A DNA stretch of 34,455 bases from Prolixibacteraceae bacterium (GTDB lineage Bacteria; Bacteroidota; Bacteroidia; Bacteroidales; Prolixibacteraceae). Each line of letters begins with the position of its first letter. The first letter of the stretch is position 1. The position numbers were made by a program, and so were the translations under genes. The DNA is taken from contig JALOCD010000041.1 in NCBI GenBank assembly GCA_023228025.1, positions 1 to 34,455 on the forward strand. The letters are read 5' to 3'. Shown here piece by piece: positions 14,586-23,534 of this stretch. The notes under the pieces were generated by a model that was not told the origin of the DNA, searched no databases, and saw nothing but the letters and a program-made list of their open reading frames with translations.

Positions 14586-14945
14586 TTTATTTCATTTTTA
14601 AAATTTTATTAAAACGAGTTAAACTTATAAAACATCAATTCATTAAAACAACACATAATCAATGCTTTAAATTATTATCATATAAATCCAACCCGAAACA
14701 CAGTTTTTCATGTCGTTTACAATCATGTTCCCCCAGAATTCCCCATCTGAAAATTCGTAGACCGGACATTTGGCTGGTCCACCTGAAGGGATACAGAACT
14801 CCAATAATCAGCATGCATTTCTATATATTATCTTGCTTTTTTGGATATTTTTTCTACAACCTCAGCTTCTCTGAAGAGATGCTGAGATTGTAGAAAATAG
14901 TAATGATTTTTTGAATCTAATCTTGCATTATTCCTTTTCCATCAT
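14586..14945. other. 360-base gap between susD and the GH29 gene
   Basis: Apart from the hairpin at 14850-14897 I see no gene. Short open frames on the minus strand around 14690-14825 (about 30-47 codons) show no recognisable motif. The stretch near 14590-14700 is AT-rich and may hold the GH29 promoter. Confidence 0.5.
14850..14897 (-). terminator. Long hairpin after susD, possible terminator or mRNA 3'-end stabiliser
   Basis: Seventeen-base arms (14850-14866 and 14881-14897) are complementary apart from one position, which in the minus-strand RNA is a G-U pair but in the plus-strand RNA is a C-A mismatch. The centre folds further (TCTC/GAGA) round a 4-base loop. It lies about 49 bases after the susD stop. 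The run following it on the minus strand is A-rich, not T-rich, so classical intrinsic termination is doubtful; transcript stabilisation is equally likely. Confidence 0.5.
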
Positions 14946-16829
14946 TTAATTGTACCCGGGATTTTGTTGCAATTGCGGCGCTTTGTTCATTTCTTCCCGA
15001 GGAATGGGCAACCAGTAAAACTTATCACCCCCCCAGGTTCTTGTATCTTCCAAATCTTTGTAATTCAGCAACCATTCCATGTTACCATTTTCGAATTCCT
15101 TAACCATCATCCCATAAACATTTTTAATCACTTTATCACAAATCATCCAGCGGCGGATATCAAAGAAACGGTGCCCTTCGGCGAAAAACTCTATTTCTCT
15201 TTCATGGCGAACAAAGGTTCTTGCTGTAGCCTGATCTGTAGTAACACGGTCGGGAAGGCCGGCGCGGTTACGTACCAGGTTAAGGGCGTCAAGGCCATTC
15301 TGCAGGTCGGCGCCTCCAAGCTCAATACATGCTTCGGCATAGTTCATCAATATTTCGGCATAACGGAATTCGACCCATGTATTTGTGTTGTTAAAGTATT
15401 GTCCAACGGTGGCCGGATCCTGAAATTTCTTCAGGTAGTAACCTGTTTTCGTTCCGTTCCACGATTCAATAAGACCCTGTCTGCTATCGATGCCTGCTAT
15501 TTTTAAACTACCATTATTGTTATAAAAAAAGCCTGATTGAATACGATTAAAAGGATCAAAACCAACGACATCAATAGGACGGGTTTGCCATGGAGCTCCA
15601 TGATACAAAATAGTTGCATAGAATCGTGGTTCTCTACCATTATACGGGCTCAGAAGCGGATTGATAGCAAGTTGTGCTGCTGTTGCAGACCGTAATGTTT
15701 CGTTTGCAGGATTAGCCGTATCCCATTTAAATTCAGAACCATCAGCCATTTCGAACGACCTAACAGCAGGTTCAGTAGGATCATTATTTCCAAAGTTGTG
15801 ATAACCATTAGATCCATTCCATCGATTTACCTGGTTAATGTTACCTCCTGTAAGCGGAAACTGCACTCCCCAAATGGTTTCGCTGTTCCATTTTCCTTTC
15901 TGGTCAAAGATGTAAAAGTAATTATCGGAATAGGCCTTAACCTGCTCTTCCGTTAAAGGTAAGACAGGATCCGAAGTGTTCCCTGCAAGTGAATATGTAC
16001 CATAGGTTCCATTCATTACATCTTTTGCAGCGTCCCTGGCTGCCTTCAGAAGGTTTGTCTGGCTGCCTGCCGGGAAAGAGACCAAAGGATTGTCTGGTTG
16101 ATATCCCCCATTTGTCAGTTTCCCGGCACAAAAAAGCAGCACCCTTGATTTTAGGGCGCCGGCAGCAGCACGTGTAGCTCGGCCCTGCTCAATGGTCGCA
16201 GGCAGAAGGGATATTGCCTTCGCAATATCAGCCAGGATAAAATCCTTCGTCTCCGCGATTGAGGATCTTTTAATTGTCAGAAAATCCTGACCTAGTTTGA
16301 AAGGTTCGGTAGAAAGAACTACTCCACCATGAACAAACAGAAGTTGGGAATACATAAAAGCCCTGATAAAATAGGCTTCTCCTTTTATTTGAGTTTTAAG
16401 AGCTTCTTCCAGTGGTGAAGCAACATGTACATTATCAATCTTGGCAATAATGGTATTTAAGTTTTGGATATTGCTGTAAAGATTTTTCCAGCGAAGCCAG
16501 CCACCAAGATTGTCAGCAGCAAAGAACCCAAGTTGATCCGGACTTGCAGTACCTTTTATGTTAACATAATTTGCCGGACGAAAAGGACACAAGGTATGAT
16601 CAGTCCCAGATGAAAGGAGATCCCTGTGTAATCCAAGAACTCCATCGTTGTTTGGCCCACCCATCCTGTCGTAGCATGATCCCAGATAGGATTTTACGAC
16701 CATAATATCAGAGAATACCACCTCCTTGTTAAAGGAATCAACTGCCTGTTGGTTCAGAACATCAGTACATGAGGTTACCATGAATAACAGTACCGATATC
16801 ACAATTAAATAATTAAATACTTTTTTCAT
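14946..16829 (-). CDS. SusD/RagB-family outer-membrane glycan-binding lipoprotein
   Basis: This 627-residue protein has a lipoprotein signal peptide (hydrophobic residues 5-19, then SC with C21 as the probable lipidated cysteine, followed by TDVLNQ). The N-terminal TPR-like SusD domain is visible (LRWKNLYSNIQNLNTII near 110-126, KGEAYFIRAFMYSQLL near 150-165). The C-terminal part has WVEFRYAEILMNYAEA and the closing YYWLPIP-type segment (FYWLPIPREEMNKAPQL). It forms the lid of the SusC channel and binds the oligosaccharide at the cell surface. susC lies 29 bases upstream, so the two are cotranscribed. The glycan cannot be read from the sequence. Confidence 0.92.
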   Translation of the reverse strand: MKKVFNYLIVISVLLFMVTSCTDVLNQQAVDSFNKEVVFSDIMVVKSYLGSCYDRMGGPNNDGVLGLHRDLLSSGTDHTLCPFRPANYVNIKGTASPDQLGFFAADNLGGWLRWKNLYSNIQNLNTIIAKIDNVHVASPLEEALKTQIKGEAYFIRAFMYSQLLFVHGGVVLSTEPFKLGQDFLTIKRSSIAETKDFILADIAKAISLLPATIEQGRATRAAAGALKSRVLLFCAGKLTNGGYQPDNPLVSFPAGSQTNLLKAARDAAKDVMNGTYGTYSLAGNTSDPVLPLTEEQVKAYSDNYFYIFDQKGKWNSETIWGVQFPLTGGNINQVNRWNGSNGYHNFGNNDPTEPAVRSFEMADGSEFKWDTANPANETLRSATAAQLAINPLLSPYNGREPRFYATILYHGAPWQTRPIDVVGFDPFNRIQSGFFYNNNGSLKIAGIDSRQGLIESWNGTKTGYYLKKFQDPATVGQYFNNTNTWVEFRYAEILMNYAEACIELGGADLQNGLDALNLVRNRAGLPDRVTTDQATARTFVRHEREIEFFAEGHRFFDIRRWMICDKVIKNVYGMMVKEFENGNMEWLLNYKDLEDTRTWGGDKFYWLPIPREEMNKAPQLQQNPGYN

Positions 16830-16858
16830 ATTTTTCTGATTAGAAATTTCATAGTTAA

Positions 16859-19800
16859 TTAAAAGGAAATATTCGCACCGATGGCAAATGTTTTCATTGC
16901 AGGATATACTCCGGGACCACTTACCTCAGGATCAAACTTATTTGTAGTACTGTAAAGCAGGGCGAGATTGTTGCCTGAGATGTAAATGCTGGCTTTGGTG
17001 ATTCCTATGGACTTATAAAGTCTTTTTGGCAAATTATAAGAAAGGACAACGTTCTTTAACCTTGCGTAAGCAACATTATCGAGCCAATAGGTACTCATAT
17101 TCACAGAGTGGTTCCAGTATTGATCTGTTCTGTTGAAAGCCCTTGCAATATTAGTTACTCTATTATCCGGTGTCCACCTGTTATCATACTCCCACTGGAA
17201 GTAGTTCCCTGCCTCACCGCGTCTTTCATCATAAGTATTAAACCTTAAGTATTTCCCTTGTCCCTGGACAAGAACAGATAGGGTGAAATCTTTCCAGGTT
17301 GCATCCAGATTAATGCCATAGAAAACTTCAGGAGCGTCATAATTGTCAATTAATATCTTGTCATCACTGGTTATTTTACCATCGCCTGAAACGTCTTCAA
17401 AGATTACGTCACCCGGTATGGCCCCTGACCAATGAGGATAAGCATCAATTGCGGCCTGGTCGGCAAATATCCCTATTGAATTGTACATTAGCCCTGCCCC
17501 ATAAGGATGCCCGGTAACAACCTGCCATGGCATTGATTTTGCAGGTTCATCCTGAAAGACAACTTTATTCCGGTTAAAGCTAATGTTCCCAGTCAGATTA
17601 AAACGCAAATCGGAATTTATACTTTTGTGTACCCCTGCATCAACTTCAAAACCTTGGTTATCAACACGGGCTATATTCTCATTTGGTAGTGTAAGTCCGG
17701 TAAAAAAAGGTACAGAAGCATCCCTTGGTGCAAGAATATTCTCTCTTTTGTTGTAGAAGTATTCTAAATTCAGGTGGAAGAGTTCTTTCATAAATTTTGA
17801 TTCGAACCCGATGTTCCGGGTTGTCTGAGTTTCCCATGTAATGTTTGGATTGGCAACAGATGGCGGCCCAACAATAGTTTCAATATCAGAACCGGTACCA
17901 AATACCATTCCTGGACTCAAACTAAATTTATCCGAGTACTGGAATGGAGCCCCGGGATCCATCCCCATCACCCCATAGGATGCCCTCAGCTTAAAGTAGT
18001 TGATAAACGGGAGGTTGTTTTTCCAAAATTTTTCTTCCGATGCGCGCCATCCGAGCAAAAATCCCGGGAAATTACCCCAACGGCTTTCGGGTGGAAATTT
18101 AAGTGAACCGTCACGACGGAAGAGCACCTCGGCAAGGTATTTCTCTTTATAACTATAGGTAACACGGCCAATCAGTGATTTACGTGCATAAATATACATG
18201 TTGCCTGTTGTATTCTTATTCAAATCACCACCGGCATCCATTGTTTGGATCAGGTCGGAGACGTAATACTGGCGGAAACCGTAAAAACTATTATTGTTAT
18301 TGGTGTACTGCTCGTAACCGGCATATAAGTTAATGTTGTGATCCCCTATTTTTTTTGCGTAGGTTAGGTTTATGTTACCGGTCTGGGAAATTGCACGCTG
18401 ATAATCTTCCTCATTTTGTGGAGAGCTTAGCCCTCTTGGGGTTGGGGTTAGCGGCATATCTGTAATGAATCCGGTATCAGGGTCCCTTGTAGCTTGTGCC
18501 CAGTTTGGATAATACAAAATCCAAGGCTTATAAAATCTCTTGCTGTAATAGTTACTAACGTCATAATTAAAGTTTGCATTCACTGCAAGTCCTTTGAAGA
18601 AAGGAGGCGTTATGGTCACATTAAAAGTATTCTGTAACCTGTAAGTTTTCTGATCATTTTTACCACCGGCAAAAGTTGAAGTGACAACAGGGTTATCGCC
18701 TTTCTCAATGTCGGGACCTGGTAGGCCATTGGGCCAGAAAGACCAGCTTGTTGGAACAAGACGTGTTGATTGTCCGACAATATCATCAGCGCTCTTATAC
18801 GGATAAAGACGGTTTGTCTGGATGGCTGCTACCTCGATCCCGGTTTTTAACCAGTCGTTGATTGGCAGATCTAATTTTGCACGGACATTGTACTGCTTAT
18901 AGCTTGTTGAGGATTGCTTATACATTGACTCGTCGCCCTTAAAGCCAAGGGAGACATAATAGGTCATTCCTTTAAAGCCTCCATCGATGGTAAGGTTGTG
19001 TCTGGAAGTGGTAGTCCATTTTTTAATAAGTTCACCATACCAGTCGGTGTTCGGATGTTGCCATGGATCTGCGCCACTCTTATATAGGGCAATATCAGCA
19101 TCGGAATAAGTCCGTGCCGCACCTTTGGAAACCTGATACTCTGAAACCATTGTGGCAAATTCTGCTGCATCGGTTACTTCAGGTATCACTGTAGGAGACA
19201 TGAACCCCTGGTAAAAATTGTAGTTAAGCCTTGGCGCCCCAACCTCTCCTTTTTTGGTCGTAATTAGGATAACGCCGTTGGCAGCCTGAGCTCCATAGAT
19301 AGCTGCGGAAGCATCTTTCAGAACTGAAAGGGAGGATATATCCATTGGGTCAATCTCGTCCATCGAGCGCCCCTGAACTCCATCAATAATTACCAGTGGC
19401 CCGGTATTACCTCCAAGGGTACTACGGCCACGAACCATGATTCTGGTTCCAAGATTGCCCGGTTCACCGTTTTGTTGTATAACCACAACTCCGGGAAGAC
19501 GTCCTGAAATTGCACTCGAAGTTGATGCAGAGGGAATAGATTGGATACTGGAACCTGATATAGAGATTACTGATCCAACAACGTTTACACGTTTCTGAAC
19601 GCCGTATCCGATCGCCACAACTTCTTCAATTCCAACGGTCTCATTGTCCATGGCGACATTGATTGTCGTTTTTCCGGCCACTGCAACTTCTTGTGTCTTC
19701 ATCCCTATAAATGAGAACACCAATGTTGCACCAGGGGGAACATTTGACAGCGAATATTTACCATCACTATCGGTAATTATCCCTGTTGTTGTCCCTTTTA

Positions 19801-20077
19801 TCACTACGGTAACGCCCGTCAATGGTGCACCAGAGGAGTCGGTTATTTTACCGGAAACGGATTTTTGTGCCTGGTTTACAAACTCTTTGTCAATATAGGG
19901 TTTGCTACTGTTAATTAATAAAGAGTTTACCGCGAAAGCCCGCGAAAAGGAAAGTAATAAGATAAAAATGGTAAAACACATCAGTTTACTCATTTTTAAC
20001 AGGCCAATGTCATCCTTCAGCCCATAGGTTCTGTTTTTTTTCATAAATTTGTCATTTAGTGGATTTACTACATTCAT
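16859..20077 (-). CDS. SusC/RagA-family TonB-dependent outer-membrane transporter
   Basis: This 1072-residue protein (1061 if started at Met 12, position 20044) has an N-terminal hydrophobic export segment, then a carboxypeptidase-regulatory-like domain starting SGKITDSSGAPLTGVTVV, then the plug domain (VEEVVAIGYGVQKR; LVIIDGVQGR; SVLKDASAAIYGAQAANGVI) and a large beta-barrel ending in aromatic FAIGANISF. It imports an oligosaccharide or glycoside across the outer membrane using TonB energy. Three LacI-type operators lie in the 433 bases upstream. Met 12 (MKKNRTYGLK) has the positive n-region expected of an export signal and is a credible alternative start. With SusD it is the outer gate of the locus. 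Confidence 0.92.
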   Translation of the reverse strand: MNVVNPLNDKFMKKNRTYGLKDDIGLLKMSKLMCFTIFILLLSFSRAFAVNSLLINSSKPYIDKEFVNQAQKSVSGKITDSSGAPLTGVTVVIKGTTTGIITDSDGKYSLSNVPPGATLVFSFIGMKTQEVAVAGKTTINVAMDNETVGIEEVVAIGYGVQKRVNVVGSVISISGSSIQSIPSASTSSAISGRLPGVVVIQQNGEPGNLGTRIMVRGRSTLGGNTGPLVIIDGVQGRSMDEIDPMDISSLSVLKDASAAIYGAQAANGVILITTKKGEVGAPRLNYNFYQGFMSPTVIPEVTDAAEFATMVSEYQVSKGAARTYSDADIALYKSGADPWQHPNTDWYGELIKKWTTTSRHNLTIDGGFKGMTYYVSLGFKGDESMYKQSSTSYKQYNVRAKLDLPINDWLKTGIEVAAIQTNRLYPYKSADDIVGQSTRLVPTSWSFWPNGLPGPDIEKGDNPVVTSTFAGGKNDQKTYRLQNTFNVTITPPFFKGLAVNANFNYDVSNYYSKRFYKPWILYYPNWAQATRDPDTGFITDMPLTPTPRGLSSPQNEEDYQRAISQTGNINLTYAKKIGDHNINLYAGYEQYTNNNNSFYGFRQYYVSDLIQTMDAGGDLNKNTTGNMYIYARKSLIGRVTYSYKEKYLAEVLFRRDGSLKFPPESRWGNFPGFLLGWRASEEKFWKNNLPFINYFKLRASYGVMGMDPGAPFQYSDKFSLSPGMVFGTGSDIETIVGPPSVANPNITWETQTTRNIGFESKFMKELFHLNLEYFYNKRENILAPRDASVPFFTGLTLPNENIARVDNQGFEVDAGVHKSINSDLRFNLTGNISFNRNKVVFQDEPAKSMPWQVVTGHPYGAGLMYNSIGIFADQAAIDAYPHWSGAIPGDVIFEDVSGDGKITSDDKILIDNYDAPEVFYGINLDATWKDFTLSVLVQGQGKYLRFNTYDERRGEAGNYFQWEYDNRWTPDNRVTNIARAFNRTDQYWNHSVNMSTYWLDNVAYARLKNVVLSYNLPKRLYKSIGITKASIYISGNNLALLYSTTNKFDPEVSGPGVYPAMKTFAIGANISF

Positions 20078-20206
20078 TTTAGTTAATTCGACTGATCGAC
20101 AGGGTAGGTAAAGCGATTACCTCCCTGTTTTTTTATAAATTCTTCATAGGCAAACTATTTAAGTTTATTAACATAAATTATTATTATTATTACCTGAAAT
20201 CTAAAC

Positions 20207-20228
20207 CGGTTTAGATTTTTTAATAAAA
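20207..20228. promoter_or_regulatory. LacI-type operator (O3), upstream of susC
   Basis: A perfect 22-base palindrome centred on CCGG with the core CTAAACCGGTTTAG lies 130 bases before the susC start. It has the same centre as O1 next to lacI and is the most symmetric site of the susC region. Confidence 0.75.
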
Positions 20229-20311
20229 AAATTATCCAATAAATTTAGATAAAGAAATCTCTATACTAAGCTTGTATTCTTCCTTTTCTGTTAAATACAC
20301 CAAACCATCAC

Positions 20312-20325
20312 CTAAACCGGTTTAG
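20312..20325. promoter_or_regulatory. LacI-type operator (O4), upstream of susC
   Basis: A perfect 14-base palindrome CTAAACCGGTTTAG is identical to the core of O1 and O3. The distance to O3 (101 bases centre to centre) would suit DNA looping by a tetramer, but it can equally be explained by tandem duplication of the region. Confidence 0.65.
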
Positions 20326-20474
20326 TTAATTTAAAAAAATTTAGCAGGAGATTTAGACAAATAAATTTCTTAGATTAAGTTGGCATTCATCCTTCTTTAT
20401 GGTAACCTTCATAAATTTAACGTATTCTTTAGTTTGGTTGACCCCAAATTTATGACTTTTTTTTAAATTTCCAA

Positions 20475-20492
20475 ATCTAAACCGATTTAAAT
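20475..20492. promoter_or_regulatory. Degenerate LacI-type operator (O5)
   Basis: An 18-base imperfect palindrome with centre AAACCGATTT has lost one central G and one outer pair. It ends 19 bases before the URO-D stop codon position (20511). Its 70-base surroundings resemble those of O2 upstream of lacI. Confidence 0.45.
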
Positions 20493-20510
20493 ACTGAAGT
20501 AGTACATTTT

Positions 20511-21515
20511 TTAACTTGATCTATATCGAATTGGTTCACATAAAGCTTTAAGGTTTTCATTCGGGGTACCGGAAGGGATTTCACAACCTGCATTCACCAG
20601 ATAAGGGTTCCCGACCAATTGATAATCCTCATTGATCTTTTTTCTTATCGATTCGGGAGTGCCCAAAAGTATTCCGTTAACCGGGTCGATATTTCCGGCA
20701 ATGGCTACCTTTTTAGGGAGGATTGCCCGAACATCAGCCAAGTTTACCATGTGATCTACATCCAGAATATCAATATCTAAACTGGAGATTCCCGGAAGAA
20801 GATGAGCAATGTTACCGCAAATATGAAGCTTCACGTAGGCGCCCATCTCTTTTATAGCACGTATTAATTTCATCTCGCGAGGCAATATCAGGTTCTCATA
20901 AATGTCTGGGGACACCTGGCTTGCAATGGCATCCCCTATACCGATTGTATCTGCCCCGGCATCTATTTGCGCTTTGGCAAAGGCAATGCAGGTTTCGAGG
21001 CATCTATCCATGAGTTCGCAGGCAAAAGGTTCATCAATGATTAAACCCATCAGGAAATTGCTTACATCACGCAGCGTTGCTGCACTTGCTGCCGGACCTT
21101 CGATCCATCCAAGCACTGAATATTCATCGCCAAACTTCTCTTTGTATAACTTCACTGCATTTACCCTGTCAAGCATCCGTTCCGATTTTAAAGGGTCCGG
21201 TTCCAATAGCAGGCCCATATCATTGTTTTCACTTAACGGATGGGTACTTCGGGGAGGGGCGTCTTTTAAATATTTGACCTCACTTCCGAATCCGTGTGTT
21301 TCCCGGTAGGGATCAGAGATACAACTCAACTGATCAATCCCGAAATATTTTGCAGTTTCCTCATTGGATTTGACCAGGATCCTAAAATCAGATGCGAAGC
21401 AGGCATAATCTGATCCTATAAACTCAGCGGCAAATTGCATTAATATTGGGATCCGGGGAACAAAATCGACTTTTTTCCCCTCTAACATCCCAACATATCT
21501 TTCAAATGGTGTCAT
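20511..21515 (-). CDS. Uroporphyrinogen-decarboxylase-superfamily corrinoid methyltransferase-like protein
   Basis: This 334-residue protein of the URO-D / MtaA-CmuA superfamily starts MTPFERYVGMLEGKKVD. It has the zinc site of the methyltransferase branch, H231 and C233 in KLHICGN plus C311 in NAGCEIPSGTP, which true uroporphyrinogen decarboxylases lack. Such proteins transfer methyl groups between a methylated substrate or methyl-corrinoid and a thiol acceptor. No corrinoid-binding partner or reductive activase is in the window, so the reaction is unclear. It lies 58 bases downstream of a sulfatase gene behind a hairpin and is read in the same direction, suggesting it is part of the glycan locus, perhaps for demethylating a methoxy-sugar. 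Family strong, substrate unknown. Confidence 0.8.
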   Translation of the reverse strand: MTPFERYVGMLEGKKVDFVPRIPILMQFAAEFIGSDYACFASDFRILVKSNEETAKYFGIDQLSCISDPYRETHGFGSEVKYLKDAPPRSTHPLSENNDMGLLLEPDPLKSERMLDRVNAVKLYKEKFGDEYSVLGWIEGPAASAATLRDVSNFLMGLIIDEPFACELMDRCLETCIAFAKAQIDAGADTIGIGDAIASQVSPDIYENLILPREMKLIRAIKEMGAYVKLHICGNIAHLLPGISSLDIDILDVDHMVNLADVRAILPKKVAIAGNIDPVNGILLGTPESIRKKINEDYQLVGNPYLVNAGCEIPSGTPNENLKALCEPIRYRSS

Positions 21516-21529
21516 AGATTTATTTTATC

Positions 21530-21569
21530 TTCTGTCTGTCTTGGTGTAGATACACCTTATCTGTCAGAA
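21530..21569. terminator. Hairpin between the sulfatase and URO-D genes
   Basis: Outer arms TTCTG/CAGAA and inner arms GGTGTA/TACACC form a nested hairpin that fills most of the 58-base gap. There is no clear T-run after it on the minus strand, so partial termination or transcript processing is as likely as full termination. Confidence 0.4.
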
Positions 21570-21573
21570 ATGT

Positions 21574-23484
21574 TTACTTATTTTTTATTTCCCATTTTTT
21601 GAATAACCAGTTTAAAGTACGAGAGGTATTGCTTACCTGTCCCTTTGAAGTAAGATCCTCTTCATTTAATAATTGTTGAATGGCGGCTATTATTTCAGGG
21701 CTATGATCATTGATTGCGTCGATGCTATTCAATGCAAAATTCTGGTCATCATTATCATAAGTTATTGTGTCTTGTAAAATACGGATATAAAATCCTCTTG
21801 CCAATTCTTTTTCACCCAGGCCATAGAGTGCTTCAGCTGCAAGCGTTGCCACCGCACCAGACTTATCCGCTGAAGCCACTTTAAGTGCAGAAATAGCAGG
21901 TCTGGCATCATTTTTAAGGATAAGTAAGCCTGTTACTCCCCAATATCGAATAGCGCTGTTTGGATCCTTCAAATATTTCACAAAGGTATTAAGACTACTT
22001 TTTCCACCTAATGTGGCCAAATCAGCCGCTTTCATTAGTTCGTCAAACGGGCATTCCGGAGAACGCATATAGTCGTATATGGATTTATTTCCCATGAAAT
22101 TATTATATTCTGTTTCTGGTATGAGACCGACATCCCGTATTTTTCTCATCCAGTCTGTTTCAGCTTTGCGCATTCGTTCCAGTATATCAGCATATTCCGG
22201 ATTACCTGCCAGGTTCTTGATTTCCCAGGGATCCTTTTCTGAATCATAGAGCTCCTCAACTGGTTTTGTCTGAAAGAATCTACTCTGAACAGAATTAGTC
22301 TTTCCTTCTTTATATGCATTTTCCCATGATTGTGCAGATGGGGCCATATACAAATAATTAACATGCTGCATAGTAATACGAAATGGCATATAGTTTCTGA
22401 TGTAGCGATACTCTTTGTCCCTCACCGCCCGCACTAAATCATAGCGTTCATCCATTCGTTGCCGCGACATGAAAGAATATTCGGGATCATTTGTTTTTTG
22501 TTTCCCCAGGAATGCATTCCCTTGCATATAATCAGGGATGGAAACACCTGCAATACTTAATAAAGTTGGAGCAAGATCAACAAAGTTAATCAACCGGACC
22601 ACTTTTTCACCAGGTGCCTTTGCAGGAAACAATGACTTGTATTTCTCAGGAATTCGAATAATAAATGGTATTTGCGTACCTGTTTCATATACAAAGCGTT
22701 TACTACGAGGTAAAACGCCACCATTGTCACCGTAGTACATAACGATGGTGTTGTCAGCCTCTCCATTTTCATTAAGTTCTTTGAGCAACGCACCAACCTC
22801 AGCATCCATGTCTTCCACTTTATCATAGTATTGCGCCCAGTCGTGTCTCATTTCAGGTGTATCAGGAGAATAAGGCGGCAAAGTTACTTTAGCGGGATCA
22901 TGCCTCAAATTCTTTGTTGGTATTTGCTTGTGTATACTGCTTTCGTGGCTAGTGCCAAGATTGAAAACTGCAAAAAATGGTTTCCCTTCAGGTCTGTTTT
23001 TATAATGTGCCTTATTGCTGCTTTCGTCCCATATTTCTGAAGCATTAATACCAGAAGTATTATAATCCGTTTTAGAATTATTGGTACAATAGTACCCAGC
23101 CTGGCGCAGGTATTCAGGATAAGTATGCACATCCGCTGATTTGGAATAGCTACTTCTCATATTTTCATGACCATTCGAGGAAGAATATACTCCAGTAATA
23201 ATTGTATTTCTCGAGGGAGCACAAACGGCATTGGGACAATAAGCATGTGTATATAAAAATCCTTCACCAGCTAATTTATCAATATTGGGAGTAGTGGCGA
23301 ACGAGTTGCCATAACATCCTGTAAAATATGCACTATTATCCTCACTGACAATCCAAAGAATATTTGGCAATTTAACTTGAATTTGAGACTTACAGGATGG
23401 TACTGTAAAAGTTGAGATCATAGCCAATCCCAGAGTGGTCCAGTGTTTCTTTGGTTTAAATTCCATAGTTCTTATATTAAACAA
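21574..23484 (-). CDS. Formylglycine-dependent sulfatase (S1 family) with C-terminal repeat domain, lipoprotein
   Basis: This 636-residue protein has a lipoprotein-type signal (hydrophobic stretch ending VPSC, C31), then a type I sulfatase domain. The cysteine to be converted to formylglycine is C88 in NAVCAPSRNTIITG; metal ligands appear in SEDNSAY near 47 and YYGDNGG. The region after residue about 480 has short helices (YLKDPNSAIRYWGVTGLL; AISALKVASADKSGAVATLA) resembling HEAT-type repeats, so the protein is longer than a plain sulfatase. Met 7 is an alternative start. It removes sulfate esters from a carbohydrate in the periplasm or on the surface. It lies 50 bases after the MFS gene. Subfamily is most like the S1_8-type group, which I cannot confirm. 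Confidence 0.88.
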   Translation of the reverse strand: MFNIRTMEFKPKKHWTTLGLAMISTFTVPSCKSQIQVKLPNILWIVSEDNSAYFTGCYGNSFATTPNIDKLAGEGFLYTHAYCPNAVCAPSRNTIITGVYSSSNGHENMRSSYSKSADVHTYPEYLRQAGYYCTNNSKTDYNTSGINASEIWDESSNKAHYKNRPEGKPFFAVFNLGTSHESSIHKQIPTKNLRHDPAKVTLPPYSPDTPEMRHDWAQYYDKVEDMDAEVGALLKELNENGEADNTIVMYYGDNGGVLPRSKRFVYETGTQIPFIIRIPEKYKSLFPAKAPGEKVVRLINFVDLAPTLLSIAGVSIPDYMQGNAFLGKQKTNDPEYSFMSRQRMDERYDLVRAVRDKEYRYIRNYMPFRITMQHVNYLYMAPSAQSWENAYKEGKTNSVQSRFFQTKPVEELYDSEKDPWEIKNLAGNPEYADILERMRKAETDWMRKIRDVGLIPETEYNNFMGNKSIYDYMRSPECPFDELMKAADLATLGGKSSLNTFVKYLKDPNSAIRYWGVTGLLILKNDARPAISALKVASADKSGAVATLAAEALYGLGEKELARGFYIRILQDTITYDNDDQNFALNSIDAINDHSPEIIAAIQQLLNEEDLTSKGQVSNTSRTLNWLFKKWEIKNK

Positions 23485-23534
23485 TAGTTCGTTTTTAATA
23501 CTCGAATAATATGATTTAAATGCTTTATTTCATT

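Larger units (their letters stand above)
20078..20510. promoter_or_regulatory. 433-base regulatory region before susC
   Basis: There is no gene here. The region holds three LacI-type operator copies (20207-20228, 20312-20325, 20475-20492), an ATT-rich simple repeat near 20177-20195 and a possible -7 element TAGTTTG on the minus strand at 20157-20151. The stretch 20211-20301 and the stretch 20312-20405 are diverged tandem copies: both begin with the operator core and share TTTAGA-AAA-AAAT and TAAG-TTG-ATTC blocks in the same order. Confidence 0.6.

Noticed and set aside
14690..14825. Short minus-strand open frames between susD and the GH29 gene
   Set aside because: No recognisable motif, no plausible start context, and three frames are open in parts, which speaks against coding.
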